A DNA stretch of 64,000 bases from contig JACSVZ010000041.1 in the NCBI GenBank assembly GCA_014706295.1, forward strand, positions 310,001 to 374,000, read 5' to 3'. Of the stretch, positions 24,401 through 37,022 are shown piece after piece. The position numbers and the translations under genes were made by a program. How positions within the stretch are numbered: position 1 is the first letter of the stretch; each line of letters begins with the position of its first letter. Origin of the DNA: Lycocorax pyrrhopterus obiensis. Lineage: Eukaryota > Chordata > Aves > Passeriformes > Paradisaeidae. The notes under the pieces were generated by a model that did not search any database, was not told the DNA's origin, and worked only from the letters and a program-made list of their open reading frames with translations.

Positions 24401-27400
24401 GAGGTTTAGTTAAGGCATGTATAGGAGTACATTTGTGAGTACATTTAAAAAGTCAAGAGGTATTAAATACATATTTTTCTGGGTTGTGGCTTGTATCAGA
24501 GCTGTGCATAGGAAAACAAAGGGTTTTCTGGGGTGGCTCATGCTCTGCTGTCGGCTTGTGCCTGCTCAGCCTGGCTCATGCACAAGAGCATTTGGGTCTT
24601 TGTGTTTCTGGTCACCTTGCAGCAGATGCAGGCAATGGTTTCTCTTCTCCCTTTGCACCCTGTTCTGCTGACACCTGCATTTTCCTCAGCACGGAGGTGT
24701 GAATGCTTTACCTGCCACCACCTCCTGCTCCTGCAGAGCAGAAGATGGCATTTTGCAGGGAACCAGAGGGAGCCACGCCACTCATTTCTTCCTTATTAAC
24801 TAGAAAGGAATAAAGTTGCAGAGGGATCAGATTTTGAGAAAGACCCAGAGTTCCAAAATGCTCCCAGAGGATAGATCCCTAATTACTCTCTAATTGCATT
24901 AGAGTTTAATTTGTTGTTGTTTTTACTGTAATGTTCCCGTTTTCCTCGACAGTTTGCTTTGTTTCATTAACTGGAAATGGCTGGAGATGAATATTTGCAA
25001 TATCAAAACTTGCCTGTTGTTGCAATGCTTGACAGGTTTTAGGACTTTACTGTGCTGTCAGGGGCACGGGTGACTCCACCAGCCCTGGCGGTCTGGGACT
25101 CAAGCCTGGGATGCAGTGCTCACCCAATGGCAGCATTTTGCCTATACATGGAGGTTTGGCCCTGGGAGTTTTGGTGGCTGTCCTGCTTCCAGGAGACACG
25201 GAAAAAGCTCAGCCGAGCTGTCCCCAGAGCAGCTTACGGGCAGCTGCTCTTCAAAAGACTTGTTTAATCCATTTCTCCTGAGCACAGCGAGGAGCAGGTC
25301 TGGAAATGAATCTGGGAAGCTTCAAAAAGAGTTTTCAGGAGCTTCATTTAGAAAGCTATAGGGGAGAAGAATATTGCTGCTCTTAATTCTGAAGCAGAAA
25401 TGTATTTACTTTGCTTTGTTTAAGGGGAGATGGGGTAGAAGGTATAGTTAAGCTTAGACCTGGTTTTTGCCAATGCATCTTTGTTGGTGAAACAAATCCT
25501 GAAGGTGGGAGAGTATAAATAAACCTTTCCAGTCTATCAGCAGCAGCACTTGAGGCCTTAGAGGTGTCACTTGTCTCCTGCTTTGATCTACTTGCTTATA
25601 TATCACATGCATGTTACTTGTGTGTGTCACAAAGGGCACCTCAGCAAGGTCCCCACTGCCTGTGAGCTAGGTGTGATGGAGCTGCATGCACAGCTCTCAG
25701 AAAGTGACATCAACATGAGGAGACATGGGGAACCGCTCTGTGAACTCAAAACTGCTCCTAAATTTGATCCAGCCACTTAAAAACAGTGGGTGGACCTGGT
25801 GGTGAAGTGAGACATTGGTATTTAAAGCTGACTTGAAGGATGCAGCCAGAGACATGACACCCAGCAGCGAGCTGTGAAGGTGAGACATGCTCTGGTTTCA
25901 AAATTCACCGAGAAAATGGGAAAAGCTTGGAGTGCTGGAACTGCAGCACCTAGAGTGGCTTGTCAGAAACCCCCAGGAACGGGATGGAATTGAACACCCA
26001 CTGCGTTTGAAACCATAAATTAGTCGGTTAAACCCGCTGTTGTACAGAATGCTGTGCAAGCCCCTCTATTATTTGTTACATAATAAGCACATGTGAGCTG
26101 ATTGTATTAGAGGCAGAAACTGTTGTGGCCTCGGTGTGTGACGAGGGTGCTCAGGCTGGCAGTTCCCCTGCTCTCAGCTGTAACCCTGTATCTCAGGACA
26201 CTGGTGGTGTCTTCTACGTCTGTGCTTGCCACCTCTGAGCTTCAGTCTTGGCTGCAGTGACAGCACGTGGCGGAGGGAAGCCGGGGTTTAGTTTGACTTA
26301 AAATGAAAACTAATTAATCAATTCTTTGTTTTCCATCCTACAATGTCACTAGTGAAAGCATCAAGATGGTAACTGCGGATTCAACTGCTCATTTGAAAAT
26401 ACTGAGCAATTAGACAAGTTTATGACAGTATTATTTCCTGCCACCAGAGATGATTCACGATACTACTAATTGTACCAATAATTAATCTGTCTAATTTTCA
26501 AGCACGCAGCTGTAGTTCATGGTAGTCTGGCGGGGACAGGAGCCACACACAGTGTGGGGACCTGTTATTTTCTCTATTTAATTATCAGAGGGTTTTACTT
26601 CACTTTCAGCTTGCTGTGCCTTTGTGAGGAGGTGTTGGGCTGCTCCCCTCGCCTGCTCCCGGAGGCACAGGCTGGGAGGTCCCAGCAGATCCCCACATCT
26701 GGGGACAGGGTAGTGAAGACAGAGGGATGTGAGGAGCCGATTCGTAGTGCTCTGCTCTGACAGTGGGTAAGAAAGGACATTACAAAGCAGCCGGGATGTT
26801 TTTGGTTTTGCAGAACATACAAGAAATATTTTTGAGCCTTTTTTCCTCCTAGCCAGACCGTAAGGCTGACAGCCGTGATTGCAGGATAACCTACAAACTC
26901 CACTTGGAAAACTGATATATGAAACACATTAACTTGTTTTAATGCCTTTCTGTTGCTTCTGAGTGCCACGGGGATGCCTAATAAATACTGTAGGAATTGG
27001 AGTCCCCAGACTATGCAGGGAAAGGGAGACCTTTCCAAACCTATGAGTCAGAGCTGGTCTCTGAAACGAGCAGCCAGTGCCCACCCCAGAGCGTGCCCAG
27101 CTCCAGCCTTTCTGCAATGGCAGTTTAATTTCTCACAAAAATAGAACAATTTGCATTTCTGGAGACCCTTTGGCACACGGGGCTGGAGCACTGCAGCGGG
27201 CATTGATGAACCATTTCTCATTGCTCTTCTATTGGTAAGGGACAGAATGGTGTTTTTTCTCAGAGGAGAAAATGAAACATGAATTATCCAAGTGTCTTGC
27301 TGAGATGCTCCCAAGCACAAGGAAGGCAGGTCTGACATAAAACTTAAAAGTCCAGCATGCTTCTGCTTAGTGTGGCCGAGAGCGGGAGATGCTCCTGCTT

Positions 27401-28608
27401 CTTAGAAGAGAGCAAATGCAAACAAAAGGAGGGGTTTGTTTTTTCTTTTTTAAACCAAGGATGGGCAAAGATAAAGAAAATGCTGTAGGAAGGATGTAAA
27501 TGTTCTGTGTTTTACTTAAGATAAAGCTCCTTGTTGTTTGCTGGTGCTCACAAAGCTAATTGACAGATTACATGATAATAAGAAGGAGTTTAATGAAATC
27601 TGCTGATACCCTTTAGAGGATGTGGAATTTGCATGTGCAGTTAAATGAGGCTAGAGGTTTAGCTGCTCTGTGCTAACTGGGGGGACTCTGGAAACATTTT
27701 CATTCCTGGTATCTTGTTTCTACACCATTTCATCGATGACAAGAAGCTCTGCTGTAGCAGGGAGCTGTGGCTGAAAGGAGCAGAGTCCATCAGTCATCAC
27801 AAGCAGGGAGGGTTCCTGGCCAGAGTTGCTCAGCTGCCTTGGTGGCACCTGAGCTCCTGTAAATCCTCACCAGGTGGCACTCGGTGAGTCATCTCTGGCT
27901 GACAAATACAGGATGGGAGAGGAACCATCCTAGGGAGGGGAGAGGAGCTCAGCCCACCTACTACACCTCGGCTGAAAACTCGTGGATAACCAGGAGCACG
28001 TCTGCCATCTCTAACTTGGTTAACCTCTGCTGGGCAGGCAGCATTTAGTGCTGTCAGCAGCGACAGTAAACTGATCTGGGGTTAGTGCTGCTGAGGCTGA
28101 TTGTGGTTTTGGGAAGAGGTGTTTTAGCTTAGCCGGCTAGGCCAGCATGCAGGCTTTTATCAGGAATCCGGAATTAAAATAATCCCCCATCAGCGATGGA
28201 CGGATTTGTTCTCTGGAGGCTTCTTCTGAGTCCATTGCCACCTTACATGGCTTTTCCTCTTGGGTTTCTGAGCTGAAGCTGATGGGGGCTGACAAGCCCT
28301 GATTATGCAAAGTACCAGAGGCAACGGGCTGCCGGCTTGGGATTCGGTTTGCCTTGCTTCTTGCCATTTTGTGTGTTATTAGGGAGCCACTGGAAAAAGT
28401 AGGTCCTGCTTATCCAAAAATAAACGTGTTGTCCTGATGGTAACTGCAGAGAAGGGCTGTGTGAGAGCCACTCGCTGTCTGCTCCCCCTGTGCCGCGGGG
28501 CCTGGACCAGGCAGCAGTGACCCCTGATACCGGGGTGCCCACAGCCTGGCTGCGCCCACGCTCAAGGAGTGCGGAGACTATTTATGCGTCTTTTTGTGAG
28601 AAACCACC

Positions 28609-28642
28609 GTTTCCATAGCAACCACGAGCATCACATGGTAAC
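28609..28642. promoter_or_regulatory. RFX-type X-box with adjacent half-site
   Basis: GTTTCCATAGCAAC at 28609-28622 fits the palindromic RFX X-box consensus (GTTNCC, two bases, NGNAAC). A second half-site, ATGGTAAC, follows at 28635-28642. The motif sits in a locally GC-rich segment (about 28440-28760) of the probable first intron of ZMAT4. RFX factors drive ciliary and some neuronal genes, so this could be an enhancer. Function is inference from the motif. Confidence 0.45.
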
Positions 28643-30089
28643 CCTGGCTCTGCAGCGTGTGAGCCCGCAAGGCGCCTCGCTGCACTCCGTGCTCCGGCCC
28701 TGCGACGCCCTGGCACCTGGCAGGGTCCCTGGGGGGCCTGGGTCCCTGAGGGGCTGCAGCAGCCGGTGCTCATGACCAGGGGCACTGAGAGCTGCCAAAA
28801 ACATGCCCTGGGTGGTGGGATGGGAGGAAGTGTGGAGGGAGAGCAGTGGGATGTGGAGGTGAGTGGGAGCAGGTGCCGGGCTTTCAGACCAGGCTATGCT
28901 GGACTAGGCATCCTCCCCAGGCTGGGGTTTGGCCAGGGCTTAGTCAAGGGGAATCGGTTCCTACAGGGAGGTGCCCGCAGTAGCTGGGTCCCGGGTCAGA
29001 GTCCCTCCTTTGCTAGCCATCCTAATGCAGGTGAGTCCCTCCCCTCTGCATCTGACTCCAGCAGCCCCTCTGTCTTGAGTGCAGTCTCTGCGAAGCCTGC
29101 ACAGGTCTGCTTTAACCCTTATTTCAGGAGGTTTCTGGGCTGTCCCCACTGCTAAGGGTTGAGCTGCGCCACCTGGCCATGCTGGAGTGAGTGACAGAGC
29201 CCTGTCCTTGAAGTGTGCAGGACACAGAATCAATACTCTGAGGCATGAAATGTGATTGCTCTCCCTTGAGTTCCTACAAACTGTATTAAAAGTCACAATA
29301 TATCAATCTCTTTTTTAAAAATGTATTTTTGTTCAAATCTGCACATGTTTGCAATTAAACCCTGCTACATGATGTAGTGTGAATAGTTAGAAAACTTCAT
29401 GTGCTTAACGGGATACTTGCATTTGTAGGGAAGGAATGATGCTACTCCCAGAATTGCAGTGTGGCTCCCTCTAAACTTGGCAGTGTCCTTCCCTCATCTC
29501 CCCTGAGGCAGTTTGGGGCATGGAGGGCTTGTCTCCGCTGCACGCCCAGATCTGTCCTTTTCTCTCTGAATCTATGTGCCTGTAATTTCTGTTGCTTGCC
29601 TTTTGTTCCCACTTCAAACAGGCAGTAGGTCAAAAAGTCACCGTCTGGATTTTAGTGCCATGCTTGAGTCTCTTGCTTTTGCTCCCCCATCAGGTGGGTG
29701 CTGTGCTGCCTGATGTGGTGCAGGTAGGGGCTGCAGAGGCACACCTGGAGACTTGGTCCTACTGTTGTTCTGCCTGGAGGGCATTGCCTGCCTCTCCTGG
29801 CTTCCCTCTGCCAGAGAGCGCTGCTTTTCTTGATGTGTTCATCAGGCTGTTTTCTTGCTTGGTTCTATTTATATAAATGGTACCTTGATGATTAGGTGAG
29901 GAGATGGGAACATCTGGCAGCTTTCCCCCTAGCCCAGAGCTCGTGAGTCTTGGGAATTCAGTGAGACATCTCTGGCAATTTCCTCCCCACAGTGGCATGA
30001 AAGCTGAGAGGCTCTTTTCAAAAACACCATCTCCATCCATTGAGAGGGCACTGTTGCTGTGTGACTGTACCTTTCTTAGTCCTGGCAAA

Positions 30090-30229
30090 CACAGAATCCC
30101 AGAATGGTGTTTGGGTTAGAAAAGACTTTAAAGATCATCTCGTTCCAGTTCCCTGCCATGGGCAGGGACACCTTTCACTAGCCCAGGTTTCTCCAAGCCC
30201 CATCCAGCCTGGCCCCTTGGGCACTTCTA
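30090..30229 (-). repeat. CR1 LINE fragment (3' end, minus orientation)
   Basis: Reverse complement of the CR1 3' end. ACAGAATCCCAGAATGGTGT is followed by TTAAAGATCATCTCGTTCCA, CCATGGGCAGGGACACCTTT and a CCAGCCTGGCCC segment. It is truncated and lies in the probable first intron of ZMAT4. Confidence 0.9.
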
Positions 30230-33200
30230 TCAAGAAGTCAGCCTCAGTAAATGAGCAACTTGCCTGCTTACACTGGGGGAAATTGTGTGAAGTTAGGCAT
30301 TTGGGGTGCTGAGGTTGAGCCTCATCTGCACTGAGGCTCTGTCTCCCCCTTGTTGTTCTCCACAACCTCTCCTCTCTGTGCTGACACATGCAGCAGCCAC
30401 GTGCAGGATCTCTCCTGCTCCCCAGCTCATGCCACACACAATCTTGTTCTGATTTTCAAGGCTCCAATAAAGCGTGTCAAAATGCATCAAAGGCTCAGTG
30501 CAGAAGTGAAGTAAATTGACTCTGTAGAGGATTTAGGGAATGGAGGGAGCTGGGATAAACCCCAAACCAAACAAGAACTGCAGGGAAGGTGAAGCATGGT
30601 AGAGATGGCAGATGTGCAGCACAGCTGGAGGGATGCGGAACATCTTTGATTTGGCAGGAGAATGGGAAAAACTGAAAATAGCACACACATCCTCTGGAGA
30701 TGTGGCTCATAGGGAGCTCTTTGTGGGTAGGGATACACCACCATGACCTCTGGGACACGGGATTATCTGGGCTCCATTACGTTGCCCTTGCTCCACCTCT
30801 CTGGGACTATGGAGGGACAGCAAGGAAATTCAGGTGCTGGTACAGGCTGAGGCTGCAGATCCCATGGCTGTGGATTTGGGCTCTTGCATCAGCTCAGGGT
30901 GGGCTGCAGAGAGTCCTGTAATCACCATGGGATGGGTTGTCCTGTCCTGTCTGTGGCTGCCAGGGAGAGCCGCAGCACAGAATTGCCCCGGGCTGCCTCA
31001 TCCCAGCCCTTTTCCTGGCTGCTGTGGCCTCCAGCACCCGGACTGTCTCAAGGCAATAAAAGCAGGAGGAGAATTGCACTCATGGAACAGGCTCAGCCAT
31101 TGTCTTGTCGTGCTGGGAAATCAGGCACTTCAAAAGGCAGTTTTGCATTTCTTCAGATGCCTCGATGTAAGTGCAGTGACAGAGTTGCTCAAAGCGCATT
31201 AATTATTAGTAAAGGCTTTTTTTCTTTTTATTGCAAGACAAATTAAACAACAGACGAAAACAGGAGGTGTTACACGAGATGTTAATCCACGGGAGAGTGA
31301 CAGCAGCAAAAGCCACAAATAATTCATAACATGAAAATCAGGACATTTAATTTTTGGCTTGTTGTTTGCATTTGGCGTTCGTGCACGTGCTCAGTTGCCA
31401 CTTCTCTTGTGCTCCAATACGGAGATTTCAGAAGCTGTTAATTTTGGAAAAGGTGATTATAGGCCTTCAAGAGTAAATCAGATAAGGGACCACAATTTTT
31501 TTCTTTCCTCTTGACTGGAAAAAAACAAGTTGCTGAATCCTGTGTTTCCTATGGCACACCTTGTCCTCGATTGGGCAATAGAAAAAGGAAAGTGTACAGG
31601 AATTCTTGGCGCACTGCAACCAACAGGTGATGGACCAAACACCTTGGGGAGCAGACTCCAGGAAAGGCACTCCAACTATTCTGTGCTTCCATGAGCCCTC
31701 CTCAGGGCAGCCCTAGTGCAGGGCGAGGAAGAGGTTGGGTGTGTGGCTCTGTGGCTGCAGCAGCCAAGTCAGCAACTCCCAGGATGTCTGCTGGTGCCTT
31801 CTACCTGTGTCCCGAGGCACGTGTTGTAGAGTTCAGACAGCAGTTACCCAGGGTCTTGGCTCCAGTCTCAGATTTAGGCCCTTCCTAAAGGTGCTCCGAG
31901 TTGACAGGGTTTGTGAGCAGCACAGGAAGAACCTTTGGAAGAGCTATGGGTTGTCTGCTGCTGACATCCGGCTGGTCAGGTGAGGGCTGGTGCTGGATGT
32001 TCAAACTCCTACCCTGCAGTGACATGAAGTCATCTGAAGCTTCCCAGGATTTTCATGAGTTTCTGCTTATTGTTGAAATATAGAAATAATTGACAGGGAA
32101 CACCACCAAGGGTGGTCTGTGAAGTGATGCAGAAGGTGAAACTTGGAATTAAAAAGACTCTATCTTGTTCGTGTTTGTCATGTACTCTGGAACTGTTGCT
32201 ACCGGTTTTGAATTTCCCATTATTAAAAAACTTCTTTCACTATTCACTGATCTCATTGCTTGAAAAATGGGCAATGAACTTGAGAATAGGGTATGCAACA
32301 GTAAAAATAGAAGTGTCTTGCTAAGGGAAGATTGCTGGAAAGGAGATTACAGCAGCATTTATCAGAAACATGATGGGAAGTGTTTGCTGGCAGTGCTAGG
32401 AACTCCTGCTGCTGCTGCCACTGCCGTGAGAGCAGGGCCCAAGTGCTGTGGCAGCAGCACCGGGCAGCAGCAATCTGCCCCTGCTGCTGAAGCTCCAGCC
32501 CTGACTGAGGTCCTGGAGCCGTTTTACTGTGTCTGGATCCCAGAAGCACTTTCTGCAGGGGCGCTTCCACCGCTCTCCTGTGTGGCAGAGACGCATTCAG
32601 CACGTGACCGCATCTGGTGGGATTCAGGTGGTGCAAAGCATTTCCTTAGAAAGAAATTTGGCTTTGTGTATGTCTCTGATGTCAATTGTGGGTTGCTATC
32701 CTCTAAAATGTAGTGCATCTTAGCACCTTTCTGGACATTGCCAAAAACTGGAGTCAGTCTGATCAAATTGATTTTCATTGAGCTGTTACAGTCGTTGAAA
32801 CTGCTGAGAAGAATCGCAACCATATGGCACAAGGTATTGCAGACGAGGTCTCTTATGACACAATGAGCCATTCCTGGAGATGCTGAGCTGACATGTGCAG
32901 AGGCCATGGATCTGGAGCAGGGGGGAGACTTGGCACTGGAGTGTGGCACAGGAGGCCATAATAAACCCCACTGAAGGAGACAAAGCGACTGGCATTTTTG
33001 GTAGAGGCCCTGTCGTGTCCCCACCTGAGGAGGAGGAGGAGACTAGGAGTTTCAGATATTTATACCTCGGTGTGCAGAGCAAGTGCTTCTGCTCAGCATG
33101 ACAGTTTGTGTCCAGGTGACAAGGTTATGAACCCCATGGTAATTCTTCAATTCTCGGTAAGAAAAGTCTCTCAAAGTGTTCAGTGACGTGTCCCACCCTG

Positions 33201-36200
33201 CTCAGCACCTGCAGTTGTCCTTGAGTGTCCCTCACAGCCAAGGACATGCCGATGGCTGGTGGCAGGGAAACCCCTCCCTTCCGGGCTGCGTTTTGACAGA
33301 TGGGCTGTGTGGTGAGGTCAGCTGAGGGCTGGTCAGTCCTGGAGTAGTTAGGCATGTGTGGGCAGGGAGAGTCACAGTGGTATTAAGTGATTAGAAATAC
33401 ATGAATATTAATTGCTTATGAACTCCCTTTATCACACTTGCAGGCAGAAGTTAATAAATCACTGCTCGGATTAACCCACAAAGAGTAATGCAAAGTGTAT
33501 CTGAGATGAGACAGAAACAGGGAAGGAAGCTTTTTTGGAGAGGGGGAAGTGCTGGTTTTAGGCCGGGCATTCACACCACAAAGCTGTGTTCTTTTTCCCA
33601 GGGTTTCATGTCTAGAGTCTGCCTCTTGCTGCAGAGGGGAGCCCTTGCAGCTCTGCAGAGAACCCATCATCCAGCTTTGCTGTGGCCGTGGCATCTCTGT
33701 ACCAGTCCCTTTGTAGGAAGCAGACATTTGGTTCTTGCATGCAACAGGGTTCCTGCACAGATCCCCAGGGAAATACCAGCCCTGGACCTTCCCTGTGGTC
33801 TTTGTGCAAGACCAGCCAGTGCCACCCTGGAGCCTGTGGCAGCTTTAAAACCTGGGTGATGGAGAGGGGCACGTTCATGCATTCATTTCACTGAGTGTTA
33901 CCTGGACATCCTTTGGTGGCTGCTGAGGAGGGAAAGAGACTTTTGCTCCTCTGTTGCATTTCTGTGGGACAGGTAATTGTTTTCTCAATGATTGGTGCTT
34001 GAGTTTAAACTTGTTCTGTCTTGGTTTCAGTGGCAACTTTGCAAGGACGATTTCTATAAATGGGTGCTGGTAATGGATTGCTTGTGTGGAAATCTTCCTT
34101 GCTAAGGTGAATCTGTTATTTTTTGTCAAAATTTAGTTTTGCCTAGAGCAATTATTGTTACCAGAGCTTTCTAATGATTTTAAGTAGCCAAGCTTACATA
34201 TGCTTGAATCCTCATAGCAGTTTAGCCTAATATATTCATGCAAAAGCATGGAGGCATTGCTTCCATTTGTTCTTTTGTTCTGCCTAATCCCCATTCCTTT
34301 CTGCTCTGCCTTGCTGTCCTTTTCGTCACAGTGAAAAAGCAATGCCTGAAAAAAGCAACAGTGAAACCCTCTGCCAGGATCCCAGGCATGAGGACACCCA
34401 GTTACATTTCTGCACCTGGACAAGGGGACCCTGCCATCCTGCAGGCTCTGTCAATCCCGGGCTTGCTGTGCTTCCCAGTGGCACAGGGAGCTTTCAGGTA
34501 ACCAGAATCTGCTGCTGCTCACCTGTGCGTCCAATGCTTGAAGCCAGGCGAAGAGAGCTGGTCCCTGAACTGCCCTGGGAGAGAAGGGTTGCCCCATCCT
34601 TCCGCCAGTGGTTCCACAGGAGTGTGGCAGTTTGGAGACAGCACTGGGATCCGAGGAGCTGCTTGGGGAGGTCAGAGCAACCTGGTGCCAGGTTGTCCTC
34701 CACAGAGAGTGGGATGGAGGCAGCTAGGAGCTGTGCTTCACAGAGATGTTTTAAGTGATGCCAGGCAGAGCAGTGGGGAAGATGCACCAGGATTTGGGAG
34801 CAGGGCAGGAAAGTGGGAGCTTCTGTCACGTGTAACTGTGCTCTGGGTGCATTATGTGAGGGTCTCCTATTCCAGAGAGGCTTTTATTAGGTAACGCGAA
34901 TATTTACACATGAATTGTGGTACACAACAGTCACATCATCAGCAGAACCCCCATGTTCTCCTGGTGCTGAACCTGTGATACCGAGGGGAACACATCCCAC
35001 ACCTGTATGAGAACTTACTGCTTAGAGAAAATGCCTGAGATCCAGTTCCTGGATAAGCCTGTTCAGCCCCTGCTGCTATAAAGGGGGACAGACGATTCCA
35101 TTTGAGGAAAATAGACTTAGGCTCTGTTACTGGAGCACAGAATGCTGAACTAATACTGAGAAGCTTTTGATTTACTCTGATTTTTGCAATGAGGGTTTGT
35201 ACTAACATTGCAGGCTGCATGCAAATGAAGGTGATGTTACCTGTCTCTGGCTTGGTTGCTGGATTGAGGTTTAATGATATTCTTTGGTTTGCTTTGTGTC
35301 AATCTGTTGGAGTTAAGTGAGATTTCTTCCTCCCACTTTGTTTTGCCTCTGATGCGATTTTGCAACACTTCTTGTATTCCTAAAAGGGTCTTTTGGTGTC
35401 TTTGAAAGTTTCTCAATGCAACATCTCTCTGGACAGAGTAAATGAAGATTAAAACAAGGCAGATAGCAAGAGAAAACAAGCAAATGTCTTTGCAGAATCA
35501 AACAGAGCAAGCGCAGCAGCAGAGGAGCTCTGAGATTTGTGTCTTTTGTCTGGTAAACCAGAACACCTGAGCAAACCTTTTCCTGAAGCTCGGGCCGGCT
35601 GGTCTCTCCAGGCTGGCAGTCTCTGATGTCAGCTCAGCTGCTTGTTTTCATAAAATATGCAGGGACCACAATAACTGTGGGATGGCAGGACACTGGGAAT
35701 TTGGCACAACCACCTCCAGCTCCGCTGCACAGCCCGGCACTGACTGGCCTTTCTCCACCCGACTTTGTCTGCTAATGAGATCTCATAGCTTGTTCATTTC
35801 CATGTTATTTTTCTTTCCAATCAGTGGAATGAACTCTATAAAACCTATGTTATCAGTCTTCATTATGTTCAGGTTTGCTATGATTGTGAATTAATAGATT
35901 TTATCTTGGCATTTGTCAGAAGGCACCAGCCTCTCTTTTCCCTCTTACTTTGCATAGGGGTTGGTTTTAAATATTCTCCTTATGTAGCTGCTTCTGTTGT
36001 TTTCTGGCTCTGCTTGGGTTCAGTCTGTTTTAAGCCTCAACCTTCCTGCTACACCCCTTGATTGTGAGTTCAGAGCTGTATACCTGCAGTGGCACAAGGA
36101 GGAGGCTGTGAACAGAGGAGCAACGTGCTCCTGTGAATCAGGGCACTCAGCAAGCTGGTTTTAAAGGTGCAAGTGTCCTGGTGGAAAGTTCTGGGGAACA

Positions 36201-36920
36201 CATAAATATTTAAACAGCTGCTGGAGAACAGCACAGCCCAGTAAATCATCTAAACAATTTTCTTCCATGTCTAAATTGAGAAATACAGAAGAGTACTCTT
36301 CCAGCTTAAAACCACCTTGCTCCAGGTTGTGATGCTGTTTGCCTTCTCTATAAAAGTCTTTATAAGCTCTTTTGTGTTGTATAACATAAGAGCATGTTTT
36401 GAGCCATGAGTGATCTCTGCTACAGCTGGTTCTGTGCATGATGTTTCTAGATAGGAAATGAAGAACAGCCGTTCCCAAGTAGCTCACAGATGGATGTCAT
36501 GGCAGGACAGCCATGCCATGGAACCTGTGCTGCGTCTGTGGCCAAAGGTGTTCAGAGGACAGATGTTGCTTGGGCACACCTGGCCTCTTGTGTCCCGCTG
36601 CTCCCGCTGCAGCAGAGAAGGGGGCACGCTCTGGTCCCCAGCAGCACCCAGGAACTGCCCAGGGCGAGGAATGAACACTTGACATGGGCTGTTGGTGCAT
36701 TAACCTGGGGACTCTGAATGGGAGGTACTGGGGACGTAGTGGGGACTGTTTGTGTGTCACATTTGCACCTGTATAACACTGGTTTCATTCCCTCGTGGTG
36801 ACAAGAACTGCGTGGCTCAAGTGTTGCCTTGCCCTTGGCTCTTTAGGAGCCTTGTCAGACACATCTGCCTGCTTTCTGTAACTGATTCTGCTTCTTGTCT
36901 CTTCTCTCTGCCATGAACAG

Positions 36921-37022
36921 ATGAAATCCTCTGACATCGACCAGGAATTGTTCACTGAAAGTTACTGCAAGGTGTGCAGTGCTCAGCTGATCTCTGAGTC
37001 GCAGCGCGTGGCCCATTATGAG
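36921..37022 (+). CDS. ZMAT4: ZMAT4 first coding exon (residues 1-34)
   Basis: The exon opens exactly at the ATG. A pyrimidine-rich tract (TTCTTGTCTCTTCTCTCTGC) and the acceptor AACAG precede it, so the 5' untranslated region must come mostly from an upstream exon. It encodes residues 1-34, including the two cysteines (C16, C19) and first histidine (H32) of finger 1. It ends GAG before the donor GTAGGA, phase 0. If the intron were retained, the frame would read on through about 70 unrelated residues to a stop near 37235. The start is chosen because it gives the family N-terminus and because no upstream in-frame ATG exists in the exon. Confidence 0.95.

Larger units (their letters stand above)
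21431..36920 (+). other. Probable first intron of ZMAT4
   Basis: This runs from the main CpG island to the first coding exon of ZMAT4. It contains one CR1 fragment (30.1 kb), an X-box (28.6 kb) and AT-rich blocks at about 26290-26510 and 31200-31400 with the look of regulatory DNA. No other coding exon is supported. The intron assignment depends on the promoter call at 20.7-21.4 kb. Confidence 0.55.
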
